Of a stretch of DNA of 64,000 bases, positions 48,285 to 57,857 are shown in pieces (position 1 is the stretch's first letter; each line of letters opens with the position of its first letter). The translations under genes and the position numbers were made by a program. Origin of the DNA: Lysinibacillus sp. BPa_S21 (GTDB lineage Bacteria > Bacillota > Bacilli > Bacillales_A > Planococcaceae); the NCBI RefSeq assembly GCF_023337795.1, contig NZ_JALIRS010000008.1, positions 1-64,000 of the forward strand, in the 5' to 3' direction. The notes beneath the pieces are model-generated. The model was not told the DNA's origin, ran no database searches, and saw nothing but the letters and a program-made list of their open reading frames with translations.

Positions 48285-50931
48285 TGCTTTCCCTCAATAT
48301 AATACAGATTATATTAGTGGAGTAATGTCTTTAAGAAAACCACAAGAAGAGTCTTTAAAGAGATTAGAGAAAATTTTATCTAATGAATATCTGGCAAAAA
48401 ATATAGACTTAGGGGAAATGTTGGGAAAGGTACATAATTTGTATCCAACCTGTTCAGATTTTGAGCGAGACTTTTTTTCGATTACTTTTGCACTCGCAAC
48501 AGGAGTTGGTAAGACAAGATTAATAGGAGCCTTTATCACATATCTATATACAAATTATGGGATTAAAAACTTTTTTGTTGTAGCACCAGGAACTACAGTG
48601 TATAAAAAATTACGTTCAGATTTAGGAGATCCTAACAGCAAAAAATATGTATTTAACGGTATTGGATGCTTTTCAAATCCTCCACGAGTAATAGATGATG
48701 AAGAATATAAGGAAGCTACACTAAATTTATGGGAGTCAGATATTAATATATTTGTATTTAACATAGGGAAGTTCGACAAAGAAAAAACTAATATGAGGAA
48801 AATTAGTGAGTATTTAGGTCAATCTTTTTTTGACGAATTAGCTGGATTAGAGGACTTAGTAATGATTATGGATGAATCACACCATTATAGAGCGGAGAGG
48901 GGGGCTGCAGCATTAAATGAATTAAAGCCACTTCTAGGTCTAGAACTTACCGCCACTCCTCTATTTAAAAAAGGAAATAAACAAATACCGTTTAAAAATG
49001 TTGTATATGAATATCCATTGTCAAAGGCAATAGAAGATGGTTATACACGAACACCTTTTGCAGTGACTCGTTCAGATATTAGTTTCTATAATTTTGGAGA
49101 TGAACAACTTGATAAATTGATGTTACAAGATGGACTTTTATGCCATGAACGTGCAAAAATCAAGTTGATTGAATATGCTGAGAATAGTAAAAAACATCTA
49201 GTAAAACCATTTATGTTAGTGGTATGTAAGGATACAAATCATGCTAAATGGGTAGAAAAATTTATTAAATCAGATGAATTTAGTAATGGGGGATATAAGA
49301 ATAAAGTTATAACTGTTCATTCAAATCAGACAGGATCTGAAACAGAGGCTAACATGCAATTATTACTTGAGGTTGAACAGCCTAATAATCCTGTTGAAAT
49401 AGTTATTCATGTAAATATGTTAAAAGAGGGATGGGATGTAAACAATTTATATACCATCGTTCCCTTAAGAACTGCAGCATCGAAAATACTTCGTGAACAA
49501 ATGGTAGGGAGAGGACTTCGTCTTCCTTATGGATCACGAACTGGCGATAAAGACGTTGATGCGGTTATGTTGACAGCTCATGATAAATTTAATGATATCT
49601 TGGCCGAAGCACAAAAAGGTGATTCGATTTTTAAAGCGGGAAATATTATTAAGGCTGAAGACCTTGTTCCAGAGAAAATTGAAAGCACTCAGCTAACTCT
49701 TAAATTAGATGAAGATGAAAATCAATTACTAAAAAAGGCATATGAAAGTAGTAATATAAATAAATCAGAAAATACTGATAGCATAATAAAAATGGCTTCT
49801 AAGATAATTAAAGAAGAAGTCAGTAAACATATTCAGAAATCTAATGGTAGTAAGTCAAAGCCAATTGAAGCATCAAAAATTGTTGAAACAGTAAAGAAGA
49901 AAGTTTCTGAAAATAAAGATTTAGGTGATGTATTTAAAGAGAATGAAATGCCTTTGGCTGAATGGCTAAAGGAACAAACAGAAGAGACACATCGTGAAGC
50001 TATAAGTAAATTTATACCTATACCAAGAATAAAGGTTACTGAAAGTGGAATTGAAGAATATGTATTTGTAGATTTTGATATCGACTTTACTGATTTTACT
50101 CAAGTACCTATCAATAATGAATTACTTATTCAGAGTCTAGAAGATATGAAAGATCGTGAAAGAATTATTGGACATAATATTGATTTTGAAGGATATAATC
50201 CAACGAAAGTAATACTTAATGAGTTACGTATGAAACCAGAAATCGATTATGGGAAATGCTCAGATCTTTTATTTAAGGTGATAAATCAAGTATGCGAATA
50301 CTTTACAGAACAACATGGAATCAATGGTATGAAAAATATTATCATGATGTACAAACGTGATGTTTCAACTAAAATATATACACAAATGATGCAAAATTTT
50401 TATTGTGAAAATGGGTTTTTACAAGAGGAAGTCATTGACGCAAGGGAATATAATTTACAACAAACTTACACATATGATGATCGTGTCGATTTATTTTCTA
50501 GCTATACAAAAAAAATTCAATCTGTACTTTTTGATGGCATTAAAAAGGGTGCTTTTAATATAGCCAAATTTGACAGTCATCCGGAGCTGGTACTAGCACG
50601 TATTTTGGAAGTAGACCCAGATGTTATTAACTGGTTAAGGCCATCCCCACAAGAGTTTAATATTACTTATAATAAGGGGAAATTATATGAACCAGATTTT
50701 GTTGTTGAAACAGATAAGGTTATCTATCTTGTAGAAGTAAAAGGAGAAGATAGACTAAAGGATCCAGATGTAATTGCTAAGAAGAATAGGGCAATTAAAT
50801 ATTGTGATATAGCAACTACTTGGGGTAAAGCAAATGGTTATAAGGAATGGAGATATTTATTTATACCTTCAAAACAAATAATGGCTAATTCTTCATTTAC
50901 TCAGTTATCGAAACAGTTTTACACTTTATAG
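48277..50931 (+). CDS. res: Type III restriction enzyme (Res)
   Basis: An 884-residue SF2 helicase-nuclease. Walker A ATGVGKT is at 74-80, the DESH box at 199-202, LTATP follows, and motif VI is REQMVGRGLRLP. The C-terminal PD-(D/E)XK endonuclease carries Asp807 (EPDFVV), Glu820 and Lys822 (VEVKG). It cuts DNA with Mod when two unmodified sites meet. ATG 48277 lies ten bases after GAGGAG inside the end of mod. Both genes appear intact, so the system is probably active. Confidence 0.92.
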   Translation: MNNAFPQYNTDYISGVMSLRKPQEESLKRLEKILSNEYLAKNIDLGEMLGKVHNLYPTCSDFERDFFSITFALATGVGKTRLIGAFITYLYTNYGIKNFFVVAPGTTVYKKLRSDLGDPNSKKYVFNGIGCFSNPPRVIDDEEYKEATLNLWESDINIFVFNIGKFDKEKTNMRKISEYLGQSFFDELAGLEDLVMIMDESHHYRAERGAAALNELKPLLGLELTATPLFKKGNKQIPFKNVVYEYPLSKAIEDGYTRTPFAVTRSDISFYNFGDEQLDKLMLQDGLLCHERAKIKLIEYAENSKKHLVKPFMLVVCKDTNHAKWVEKFIKSDEFSNGGYKNKVITVHSNQTGSETEANMQLLLEVEQPNNPVEIVIHVNMLKEGWDVNNLYTIVPLRTAASKILREQMVGRGLRLPYGSRTGDKDVDAVMLTAHDKFNDILAEAQKGDSIFKAGNIIKAEDLVPEKIESTQLTLKLDEDENQLLKKAYESSNINKSENTDSIIKMASKIIKEEVSKHIQKSNGSKSKPIEASKIVETVKKKVSENKDLGDVFKENEMPLAEWLKEQTEETHREAISKFIPIPRIKVTESGIEEYVFVDFDIDFTDFTQVPINNELLIQSLEDMKDRERIIGHNIDFEGYNPTKVILNELRMKPEIDYGKCSDLLFKVINQVCEYFTEQHGINGMKNIIMMYKRDVSTKIYTQMMQNFYCENGFLQEEVIDAREYNLQQTYTYDDRVDLFSSYTKKIQSVLFDGIKKGAFNIAKFDSHPELVLARILEVDPDVINWLRPSPQEFNITYNKGKLYEPDFVVETDKVIYLVEVKGEDRLKDPDVIAKKNRAIKYCDIATTWGKANGYKEWRYLFIPSKQIMANSSFTQLSKQFYTL

Positions 50932-51050
50932 TATCTAGCGACGCCTAAAAATACCTTAATTTCCTTCTTATATCGTATATAGACTGATATTTTATAAAGA
51001 CACTTCTATGAAGGATGAAATTTACGAATTATAATAGTTACTTACCTTAT

Positions 51051-51124
51051 AACGTAGTCAACAAAATCAATTGCCCCCGAAGCTATTGATATAATAGTAC
51101 TTTGAGGCGGTTGTTTCGAATCCC
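51051..51124. other. Possible relic right attachment site
   Basis: An isolated arm-type motif AACGTAGTCA (51051-51060) is followed 49 bases later by CGGTTGTTTCGAATCCC (51108-51124), which resembles a decayed tRNA/tmRNA T arm. At attR the same order occurs: two arm motifs, then the core. It lies just past res. The evidence is short and degenerate. Confidence 0.3.
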
Positions 51125-51318
51125 ACTGAGTTAGCATCGGAGTTTACCATATTGCTGCTTGGTGGGTTCTTCTTATTACATATGATATTAACTAGCTACA
51201 TCACTTTGTTATTTTCTTTATATTTAATTGAAGGTGCGAAACCATCTCTTTGAAAATAATGACCAGCTAGGTTTTCGTACTCGACAAGCCTTTATTCGAA
51301 AAGATTCTGATTGAAAGT

Positions 51319-51459
51319 ATGAGGATGTTAGGCTGGACTTTTTCCACCCAAGCTCGTGGTGGAGTTACTAGTAATGAAACAAACACTGGTAGAGGTGGGG
51401 TTGGTGAAAGGGATCTTACATTTTACAGTGGCCTTGGTGCAAATTTAGCTTGGAGTTAA
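51319..51459 (+). pseudogene. Possible 3' remnant of a lost gene
   Basis: A 46-codon frame whose product reads like the end of a real protein (GWTFSTQARGGVTSNE, GERDLTFYSGLGANLAWS), with no ribosome binding site. The frame stays open a few codons upstream of the ATG. I do not recognise the parent. Apart from this, the possible att relic and a terminator, 50932-52197 holds no gene I can support; a -10-like TATAAT at 52163-52168 may serve the next gene. Confidence 0.3.
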
Positions 51460-51694
51460 GTAAGATTTTTAACAGCTTGTCCCACTACCCTAATATCATA
51501 AAGATGCTCGATAAAATCAGGTGGCGTTACATTTATCGATTCATCTTCCTCTTTTACATTGAATGATTAGATTTTGTTAAGAAAAAAGATTGTGAGTTTT
51601 TTTTACCTAAATTAGAGGGGCGTTAGTGAAATAAGAATCCCAAATTAATTTAATTGATTTATATTAAAAATTTTATTATATGATAAATTAGTTA

Positions 51695-51731
51695 AACCGC
51701 TCATAACACCGATTATGGGCGGTTGTTTTTT
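51695..51731 (+). terminator. Strong intergenic terminator
   Basis: AACCGCTCATAA pairs with TTATGGGCGGTT (one G-T pair), followed by GTTTTTTA. It shields the next gene from res transcription. Confidence 0.8.
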
Positions 51732-52197
51732 ATTAGAACTTTATTCTAACAAAGCTTTCGCACTTCAGGATTACGTTTTCCTGATCTTTTGAAACCTTTT
51801 TTAAAAAACACGTTTCCAGAAAAATTGTTCTACTGCTTTCATTATTATTGAAGTTTTAGACTATCTTCTATGTATTTGACAGATAGACAGAACAATTGCC
51901 ATTTAGTCATTTTTTAGAGGGAGCAAATATGTAATTGTTTTTTTTTGTATGTCTAGAAGTAGAAAGTATGGAATGATTAAAAACCTAGTGTCGGGCTGTA
52001 TCGCCCACGAATACTAATCGACTTCATTCGTATTAAACAAAGGATATGAAGAATTGGTATACAAAAGATCGTTATAACTACAGGAATATTGAGTTCCATA
52101 TCATTAAAAGCGAAGCAGCCTTTGTACTGCGAGAGAATGGTGAAGTGTGAAGCGTATTGGTATATAATGTAATAATATGAGATTGGAGGTTTTTGAA

Positions 52198-55100
52198 GTG
52201 TATGATTGGAAGAGATACTGGAGACACAGGGGAGTTACAATTAATTATGATTCACAAGGGCTGTTTGATGAATCATTGAATTTAAATAAAATATGTCACT
52301 TATCAGATAAAGAAGATGAAAAATTACTAGTGTTACTGGGGGAACCTGGCATAGGAAAAAGCAATACTTTATTTGCTGAATTTGAAGGGATTAAGCACAA
52401 ACACAATGCAATTTTTATTAATTTACGTGACTTTATAGATAGAAGATGGTTTGAAGAAAAGATTACTGAGACAAATGATTTTAATGAATGGAACCAAAAT
52501 GAACGGAAAAATAGATTATATCTTTTTTTAGATGCTGTAGATGAAGCGATTATACAATCAAAACAAAATGTAAATAATATATTAGATTATTTATCTTCTA
52601 TTGATGGGCCGAATCTTTTTATTAGAACGACATGTAGATCTTCTGAGTGGCCTGATTATATTAGTTCTCGGCTATCAGAAATGTTAAATGTTAAAAAGGA
52701 TGAGTTTGAACAAAAAAATATCTTGGTGCTAACGCCATTAACATCAAGCCAAATAAGTTTAGCACTTGAAATTGAACAAATTAATTTTGGAGTATTTTGG
52801 GATATGGTGAAAAATGCAAGAATTTCATCTCTTACTATGCATCCGTATACATTGAGCATGCTTTTGTCGTTACACAAATATGAATATTCAATACCAACTT
52901 CGAAGAGAGATTTATTTAGTAAAGGTGCAGAAATACTATGTCAGGAACATAATGAAACTAGGTTATTCTATAATCCAAAAATTATTTCTCATAGTGATCT
53001 ATTAGAAATTGCTCAAATACTAGCATTGCTTTCAATTATGTCAGGGAATTTAAATATAATTAATTCTACTTCGATTGAAAAAACAATCGGTTATTTAGAG
53101 TTGATTAAATTACAACCGCAATTAGAAAAGAAAATTTCCAAGATTACATTTGCATCTTTACAGCAAACGTTAAAATCAAGTCTATTTATTGATATGGGTC
53201 AAGGTTTATATACATGGTCTCATAAGATGATCGCTGAGTATTTGGCTGCGCAAGCTATTATTACTCTTAAAATAGATTTAGAAATTTTAAAAAATCTATT
53301 TGTAATTAGGTTAAAGGAATATGTTTCGATATCAAGAGAGTATTTAGGAGTTATTTCATGGTTATTAGATGAAAGAAAAGATTTATTGATTTTTATAATT
53401 GAATATCAACCGGAAATATTATTTGAAATTGAATTTGAAATCCCTAATGAATTGAGAGAAAAAGTAATTAAAAATATTTTTGCTAAAATATCAATTACAG
53501 ACTATAGATCAAATTTTTACTTAGATAATAAGTATAAGGTATTATATTTTGATGGTATAGAAGAACTAATTAAAAAGAAGTTTGAAGTCGGAGATAATAA
53601 CGCAAAGCTTGAGGCTTTAAAGATAATTCAAGACTGTAATTTAGTTAAGCTTTATTCGTTTGTAGAACAAGCTGCTACAGAGATTAAGGATTATATGGTA
53701 TTGAAAAATATCATTAAGACTTTAATTCAATTAACACCTAGTGAAAAAAAAGTAAATGCATTGGAGTATTTAAAATTAGAAGATCCAGATGATGAGATTA
53801 TCGGAATCGTTTTAAACGAGCTATGGCCAAATATAATATCTTTTAAAGAATTATTAAAAAATATTAGAACACCTCATAATACAAGTTTTTTAGGGAAGTA
53901 TAGATCGTTGTTATATGACTTAGAAAAAAGGGATTTTACTGTAAGAGAAGTTCTTGATTTTACAGAATATATTATTGAAAATAAAGGGATATCAGATAAT
54001 TACGACTTAAATAAAATAATAGATAGATTGTATAGTTCAACCATTCAATTAGTTCATACAGAAGAATACAGGGATTCCATATTTGAATTCATAAAAGTTT
54101 TACTTTCTGATGAAAGAAATTATGAAATCTATAGATATTTGTCGATTTTAAATACAGAAAATCGAAGACAGCTTATTATTTATTTAATTAGATGTTCAAC
54201 TCCTTTAAAGGACTATTCTTGGATTTTAAAGGAAGAAGATATTGGGTGGATAATAGATAATTTATTAATAGAAAATGAGGGCAGTGATTTACTAGTAATA
54301 GTTATAAATTCGTTGAGGTATAGTATTTATGATAATAAAGAATTGGTTTTGAAATTATATCAATTAATTGAGGGAACTGATTTCAAGTCGCAAATTCCTT
54401 GTAGCTTATTTGATGCGTGGGAATTAGAGTACTATCTTTCTAAGCAGTATAAAAGGGAATATCTTGAAAGTATAGAGGGAGAAAAAGTAGCAGAAGTTTC
54501 TATCCCTAAAATACAAGAATTAATTCTAGAAATAAGTTCAGGTAAACCATTATATTGGGTAAAATTGTTACAAAATATTAGTTTAGGAAATTCTATACCC
54601 TATGAAAAATTAAATTTAAACTTTAATGCTTTACCAGAGAAATTGAAATCTGAAATTATTGAACAGGCAAAAAGTAATTTAGAAATTGATATAAATATAA
54701 AAGAATATTTAGGGAAAAATAGATGGTCGTATTATGAAACTAGTCTATTTTATATCTTTAATTTTGTTTTTGAAAATGAAAAAGAATATGTTTCAAATCT
54801 TTCAAATGAAACATTAAGAAAATGGTTAGCAATAATAATAAATGCACCAATTTATACAGGAGATAAAGAGAAAGAACAACAGGGTAAGATACTTGACTTT
54901 TTGTATGATTTAATTCGAGAGGAATTTAATGAAATAAGTAAATTGAGAATTGATATAGTAAATAAAAGCTTAGAATACCCATATAGAATAAGTGAAGATA
55001 TAAAAAAATATGGCAACCAAGTTATTTTTGATTACCTTAAGGATATTTTGTATAAGCATAGAATAACTAATAAGAAGTTATATCAAGAGATTTGTCGTTT

Positions 55101-56214
55101 ATTAATTTCAGAGGGACATAGGGATATTATTAGTTTCTTGAAAAAAGAAATTTTAAAAATGTCGAGATTAGATTTTGCAATACTAACTGCAGAAGTACTG
55201 TTAGAACAGAATGAAGGATGGGAATATATATTTCCACAGATGCTTGATTATCCAATGTTTTGTAACGAAATGTTATTGGTAATTGCTAAATATAGAATGA
55301 GGGATGTTTTATCTTATATACCTAAGCGGGATTATTTATTATTATATCAGATGCTAGAAAATAGTTATCCTAATATTAAGTTAGACAAAGGATTTACGAA
55401 TGGTTATATGGGAAAGGATGATCATATCCATTTACTAAAAAATTCATTATTAAATGCTTTAGTAGATGAGGCAACTATCGCTAGTTATAGAGATATAGAA
55501 ACTTTGAAACAAAAGTTTAATATGTACTCATATTGGGGAAATATTTTGCAAAATGCTAGAGAGACGTATTTTTCTAAAAATCCTATTAAGGTAAACCCGG
55601 AAGATTTCATTACAATATTAATGAATAGTAATTCTAGAATTGTTGAAACTGAAGAAGAGTTAGTAAATGTATTAATGAATGTATTAAATGCAGTACAAAG
55701 TGATTTATATGGTGAGAATTCAGAGTTGTTTTTATTATGGATACCAAATGGAAATTATATAAAGCCAAGAGGAGAAAACGAATTCTCTACATATTTAATA
55801 AATAGGATGAAACACTTCATTGAAAGATATAATGTTATATTAAATAGGGAAGTAGAGTGGAGACCGTCAAGATCTAGTTCTGAAGGTGAAAGAACTGATA
55901 TACATGTTAATGCAAAAGGTACTAATGGAAATATAATTACTTGCATAATAGAAGTTAAAGGAAATTGGAATAAAGAATTAAAAACAGCTATGGATAATCA
56001 ATTAGCTGATAGATATTTAAAAGATTCAAGTACACGTAGTGGAATCTATTTAGTAGCCTGGTTTGAAAGTGAAGAATGGAAAAAAGATTATAGAAAATCC
56101 CAGCGCCCGATTAAAGAAAAGCAAGAGGCTATTGATTTTTTTAATAATCAATCTGAAGAGTTAAATAAAATGGGATATTATATAAAGCCTTACGTTATGA
56201 ATTTACCTTTTTAA
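52198..56214 (+). CDS. NACHT-like NTPase with C-terminal PD-(D/E)XK nuclease, candidate defence protein
   Basis: A 1338-residue protein. Residues 40-180 form a STAND/NACHT-like NTPase: Walker A GEPGIGKS (48-55), Walker B YLFLDAVDE (108-116) and a sensor-like TCRSSEW (145-151). A long helical-repeat region (about 190-1150) follows, the sort used for recognition. The C terminus is a nuclease domain with Asp1234 (ERTDIHV), Glu1252 and Lys1254 (IIEVKG) and Gln1268 (DNQLADR). I choose GTG 52198 because TTGGAGG is eight bases upstream; ATG 52177 has no site and lies before it. NTPase first and nuclease last is the reverse of typical Avs proteins. Its place beside Gabija and type III RM suggests a single-gene abortive defence system; no named system is recognised. 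Confidence 0.8.
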   Translation: MYDWKRYWRHRGVTINYDSQGLFDESLNLNKICHLSDKEDEKLLVLLGEPGIGKSNTLFAEFEGIKHKHNAIFINLRDFIDRRWFEEKITETNDFNEWNQNERKNRLYLFLDAVDEAIIQSKQNVNNILDYLSSIDGPNLFIRTTCRSSEWPDYISSRLSEMLNVKKDEFEQKNILVLTPLTSSQISLALEIEQINFGVFWDMVKNARISSLTMHPYTLSMLLSLHKYEYSIPTSKRDLFSKGAEILCQEHNETRLFYNPKIISHSDLLEIAQILALLSIMSGNLNIINSTSIEKTIGYLELIKLQPQLEKKISKITFASLQQTLKSSLFIDMGQGLYTWSHKMIAEYLAAQAIITLKIDLEILKNLFVIRLKEYVSISREYLGVISWLLDERKDLLIFIIEYQPEILFEIEFEIPNELREKVIKNIFAKISITDYRSNFYLDNKYKVLYFDGIEELIKKKFEVGDNNAKLEALKIIQDCNLVKLYSFVEQAATEIKDYMVLKNIIKTLIQLTPSEKKVNALEYLKLEDPDDEIIGIVLNELWPNIISFKELLKNIRTPHNTSFLGKYRSLLYDLEKRDFTVREVLDFTEYIIENKGISDNYDLNKIIDRLYSSTIQLVHTEEYRDSIFEFIKVLLSDERNYEIYRYLSILNTENRRQLIIYLIRCSTPLKDYSWILKEEDIGWIIDNLLIENEGSDLLVIVINSLRYSIYDNKELVLKLYQLIEGTDFKSQIPCSLFDAWELEYYLSKQYKREYLESIEGEKVAEVSIPKIQELILEISSGKPLYWVKLLQNISLGNSIPYEKLNLNFNALPEKLKSEIIEQAKSNLEIDINIKEYLGKNRWSYYETSLFYIFNFVFENEKEYVSNLSNETLRKWLAIIINAPIYTGDKEKEQQGKILDFLYDLIREEFNEISKLRIDIVNKSLEYPYRISEDIKKYGNQVIFDYLKDILYKHRITNKKLYQEICRLLISEGHRDIISFLKKEILKMSRLDFAILTAEVLLEQNEGWEYIFPQMLDYPMFCNEMLLVIAKYRMRDVLSYIPKRDYLLLYQMLENSYPNIKLDKGFTNGYMGKDDHIHLLKNSLLNALVDEATIASYRDIETLKQKFNMYSYWGNILQNARETYFSKNPIKVNPEDFITILMNSNSRIVETEEELVNVLMNVLNAVQSDLYGENSELFLLWIPNGNYIKPRGENEFSTYLINRMKHFIERYNVILNREVEWRPSRSSSEGERTDIHVNAKGTNGNIITCIIEVKGNWNKELKTAMDNQLADRYLKDSSTRSGIYLVAWFESEEWKKDYRKSQRPIKEKQEAIDFFNNQSEELNKMGYYIKPYVMNLPF

Positions 56215-56275
56215 TCCATTTAATAATGTTATGTCCCACAAGACTTCAGGCGGCCTTAATTGTACTGACTATAGG

Positions 56276-56793
56276 TATGATCTATCGCCTCGTTTTTGGG
56301 TTCGTACATTTTTTCAGACGAACCCAAAACAAGCCCAAAAGCTCTTGTAGACCTTGCGTTAGAAATAGGGAAACCAAAGGAAAACGAGAAAATGATTGAC
56401 CTGTTTCGTGGTGTCGGCACGTTCTTATTACCGTTCCCTGCACGTGTGAAGGAATTGGCGGGAAGCGAGATTGATGAGACATCAATTGAATCCGTAAAAT
56501 GCAATGCCATCGATAATGATTTGCATAACATGGCATTCCTTGCCCATGATGCACCAAGGGGACTAGATGAGATGCAAGATCATAACGTTTCCGGATATTC
56601 TGTTGGTCGACACATCACGTTGCGGGGCTGGCGGGAGAGTGATTCGCCGCATTGGGTGCTCCAAACCAAAAAGATCGTCTATGTATCATGTAATCCTGAC
56701 ACATTCGTAACGGACGTAACTGAATTGCTGCCATTCGGCTACACGCTTCAAACAGTGCATGTAGAGGCGGTGGCGTGGTTGCATAAAATATAA
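56276..56793 (+). pseudogene. Broken TrmA/RlmD-type 23S rRNA uracil methyltransferase
   Basis: Remains of an RNA m5U methyltransferase. The first frame reads YDLSPRFWVRTFFQTNPKQAQ, matching the family block before the AdoMet site, and then hits a stop; a frameshift near 56345 leads to IDLFRGVGTF, VKELAGSEIDE and CNAIDNDLHN. About 35 residues later a further block appears, VYVSCNPDTF with the catalytic Cys and a shortened HVEAVAWL end. The 5' half is missing and the middle is compressed, so it is not functional. It may have arrived as cargo or be a scar of another insertion. Confidence 0.75.
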
Positions 56794-57210
56794 TACTCCC
56801 TGTTGAATTGTTTTAATAATAAAATTTAAAGGACCTCTCATTATTGGAGGCTCTAAAAAATTTACATATTTATTTTGAAGATTTTCAACCTTCTCCACCT
56901 TTAGATTTTTTGAGTGGTGGATTATGCTATGAATCTTATCTAAGCACAGGGTTCTTGCAGAATTTTGCTCCTTTATCGCTTTTTTCCTTAATAAAAGAAA
57001 ACATAGGGCCAAACTCCACTGAAATAGGAATCGTGCCAAATAATTAAATCCACCAGCACCCTTGTGTTGCCACATATACTCGGCACATGTTGAGTGTGTG
57101 GATTGGGGCTGTAAATGTAGCCTTACAATAAAGTCTTTTGAATATCAAGTTGCTCAAACTCTAAGTTTATTAAAGAGAACACTTAGCCCCCGCAACATAT
57201 TTTTTATCAA

Positions 57211-57231
57211 ACGTAGTCAAGTACGTAGTCA
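57211..57231. promoter_or_regulatory. Integrase arm-type sites near attR
   Basis: ACGTAGTCA at 57211-57219 and 57223-57231, 12 bp apart, same orientation and similar flanks as those by attL. From 56794 to 57210 no gene is supported. Confidence 0.6.
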
Positions 57232-57296
57232 AGCATTTTCGATAACCGTTATAAATCCTTATAGATACTGCTATTACAGCATTTCTAGGAGAAGGT

Positions 57297-57319
57297 GGTT
57301 CGACTCCCGCCGTCTCCAT
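57297..57319 (+). other. attR core
   Basis: Right copy of the 23-bp core, identical to 34290-34312. The preceding TTTCTAGGAGAAGGT only loosely resembles tmRNA, as expected where element sequence abuts the core. Confidence 0.9.
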
Positions 57320-57345
57320 TTTACGGAATCAAATGATTTCAATGA

Positions 57346-57386
57346 GTGTCAAAACCCTTTAATGTCAAGGGTTTTGACACTTTTTT
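57346..57386 (+). terminator. Native ssrA terminator, displaced by the island
   Basis: A 14-bp perfect stem, GTGTCAAAACCCTT with AAGGGTTTTGACAC, followed by six T, lies 27 bases past attR. It is stronger than the element-borne copy beside attL. Confidence 0.85.
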
Positions 57387-57433
57387 AGTTTCATTTGATT
57401 TCACTGAATTTCATTTAAATCTAGACAATTTTA

Positions 57434-57649
57434 TTGAATGATCATGGAATAAATATAGAAGAGCTATTATCTGTAAACGAAGATGATAATGTAACTATTT
57501 CCGATACAGCGGAAATAGAAGTTTCCATGTTTCCTGCAAAAGAAGAAGGATTTAATCAGGTTTTCTTAAAAGAGCATACAAATGGTACTCAGTTCGTTTT
57601 TCCTTCAAGGACCGCCAGCGTTAATAAGGCTGATGAGAAAGAAAATTAG
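57434..57649 (+). CDS. Small acidic hypothetical protein
   Basis: A 71-residue acidic frame (NIEELLSVNEDDNVTISD, EIEVSMFPAKEEGF) starting at TTG 57434 without a good ribosome binding site. A terminator overlaps its stop, which supports a transcribed unit. It could be the 3' part of a gene truncated when the island or an earlier element inserted. No family recognised. Confidence 0.4.
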   Translation: MNDHGINIEELLSVNEDDNVTISDTAEIEVSMFPAKEEGFNQVFLKEHTNGTQFVFPSRTASVNKADEKEN

Positions 57650-57674
57650 TGCCGAACTTTCTCATCGGCCTTTT
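57628..57674 (+). terminator. Terminator at the end of the small acidic frame
   Basis: GGCTGATGAGAAAG pairs with CTTTCTCATCGGCC (one G-T pair), followed by TTTT. Confidence 0.75.
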
Positions 57675-57698
57675 ATAATTTTGTTGAAGTATAGAAAA

Positions 57699-57738
57699 TA
57701 GAAGTTGATTGGACTTTGTCCGACAACTTCTATTTTTT
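57699..57738 (+). terminator. Second terminator upstream of glcD
   Basis: TAGAAGTTG pairs with CAACTTCTA, followed by seven T on the plus strand. Confidence 0.7.
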
Positions 57739-57857
57739 TGGTCTTATAACACAAAAAAAATATAATTTATGTCTCTTTTTTATCTTACAAGACATATGTT
57801 TAGAAAATTCTAACAATTAAAATTGTAGTAATAATAACTTAATTCGAGGTGAGCATT

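Larger units (their letters stand above)
34290..57319. mobile_element. Integrative island in the 3' end of ssrA carrying defence genes
   Basis: A perfect 23-bp direct repeat of the ssrA 3' end (34290-34312 and 57297-57319) bounds 23 kb. Next to the left copy lies a tyrosine integrase pointing toward the repeat, then an excisionase-like gene. Integrase arm-type repeats (ACGTAGTCA) occur next to both ends. Inside are an iteron-like origin with a primase-helicase, an XRE repressor, Gabija, type III restriction-modification and a NACHT-nuclease gene. Genes from about 42.7 to 56.2 kb are visibly richer in AAT, ATA and AAA codons than the flanking chromosome. No virion, packaging or conjugation genes are seen, so it resembles a phage satellite or integrative plasmid. 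Confidence 0.9.

Noticed and set aside
48277..50931. Type I restriction subunit HsdR
   Set aside because: The nuclease is C-terminal and the partner is a single Mod with no HsdS, which is the type III arrangement.
56844..57388. Two short plus-strand frames near attR
   Set aside because: No start signals or family resemblance; the second reads through the att core.
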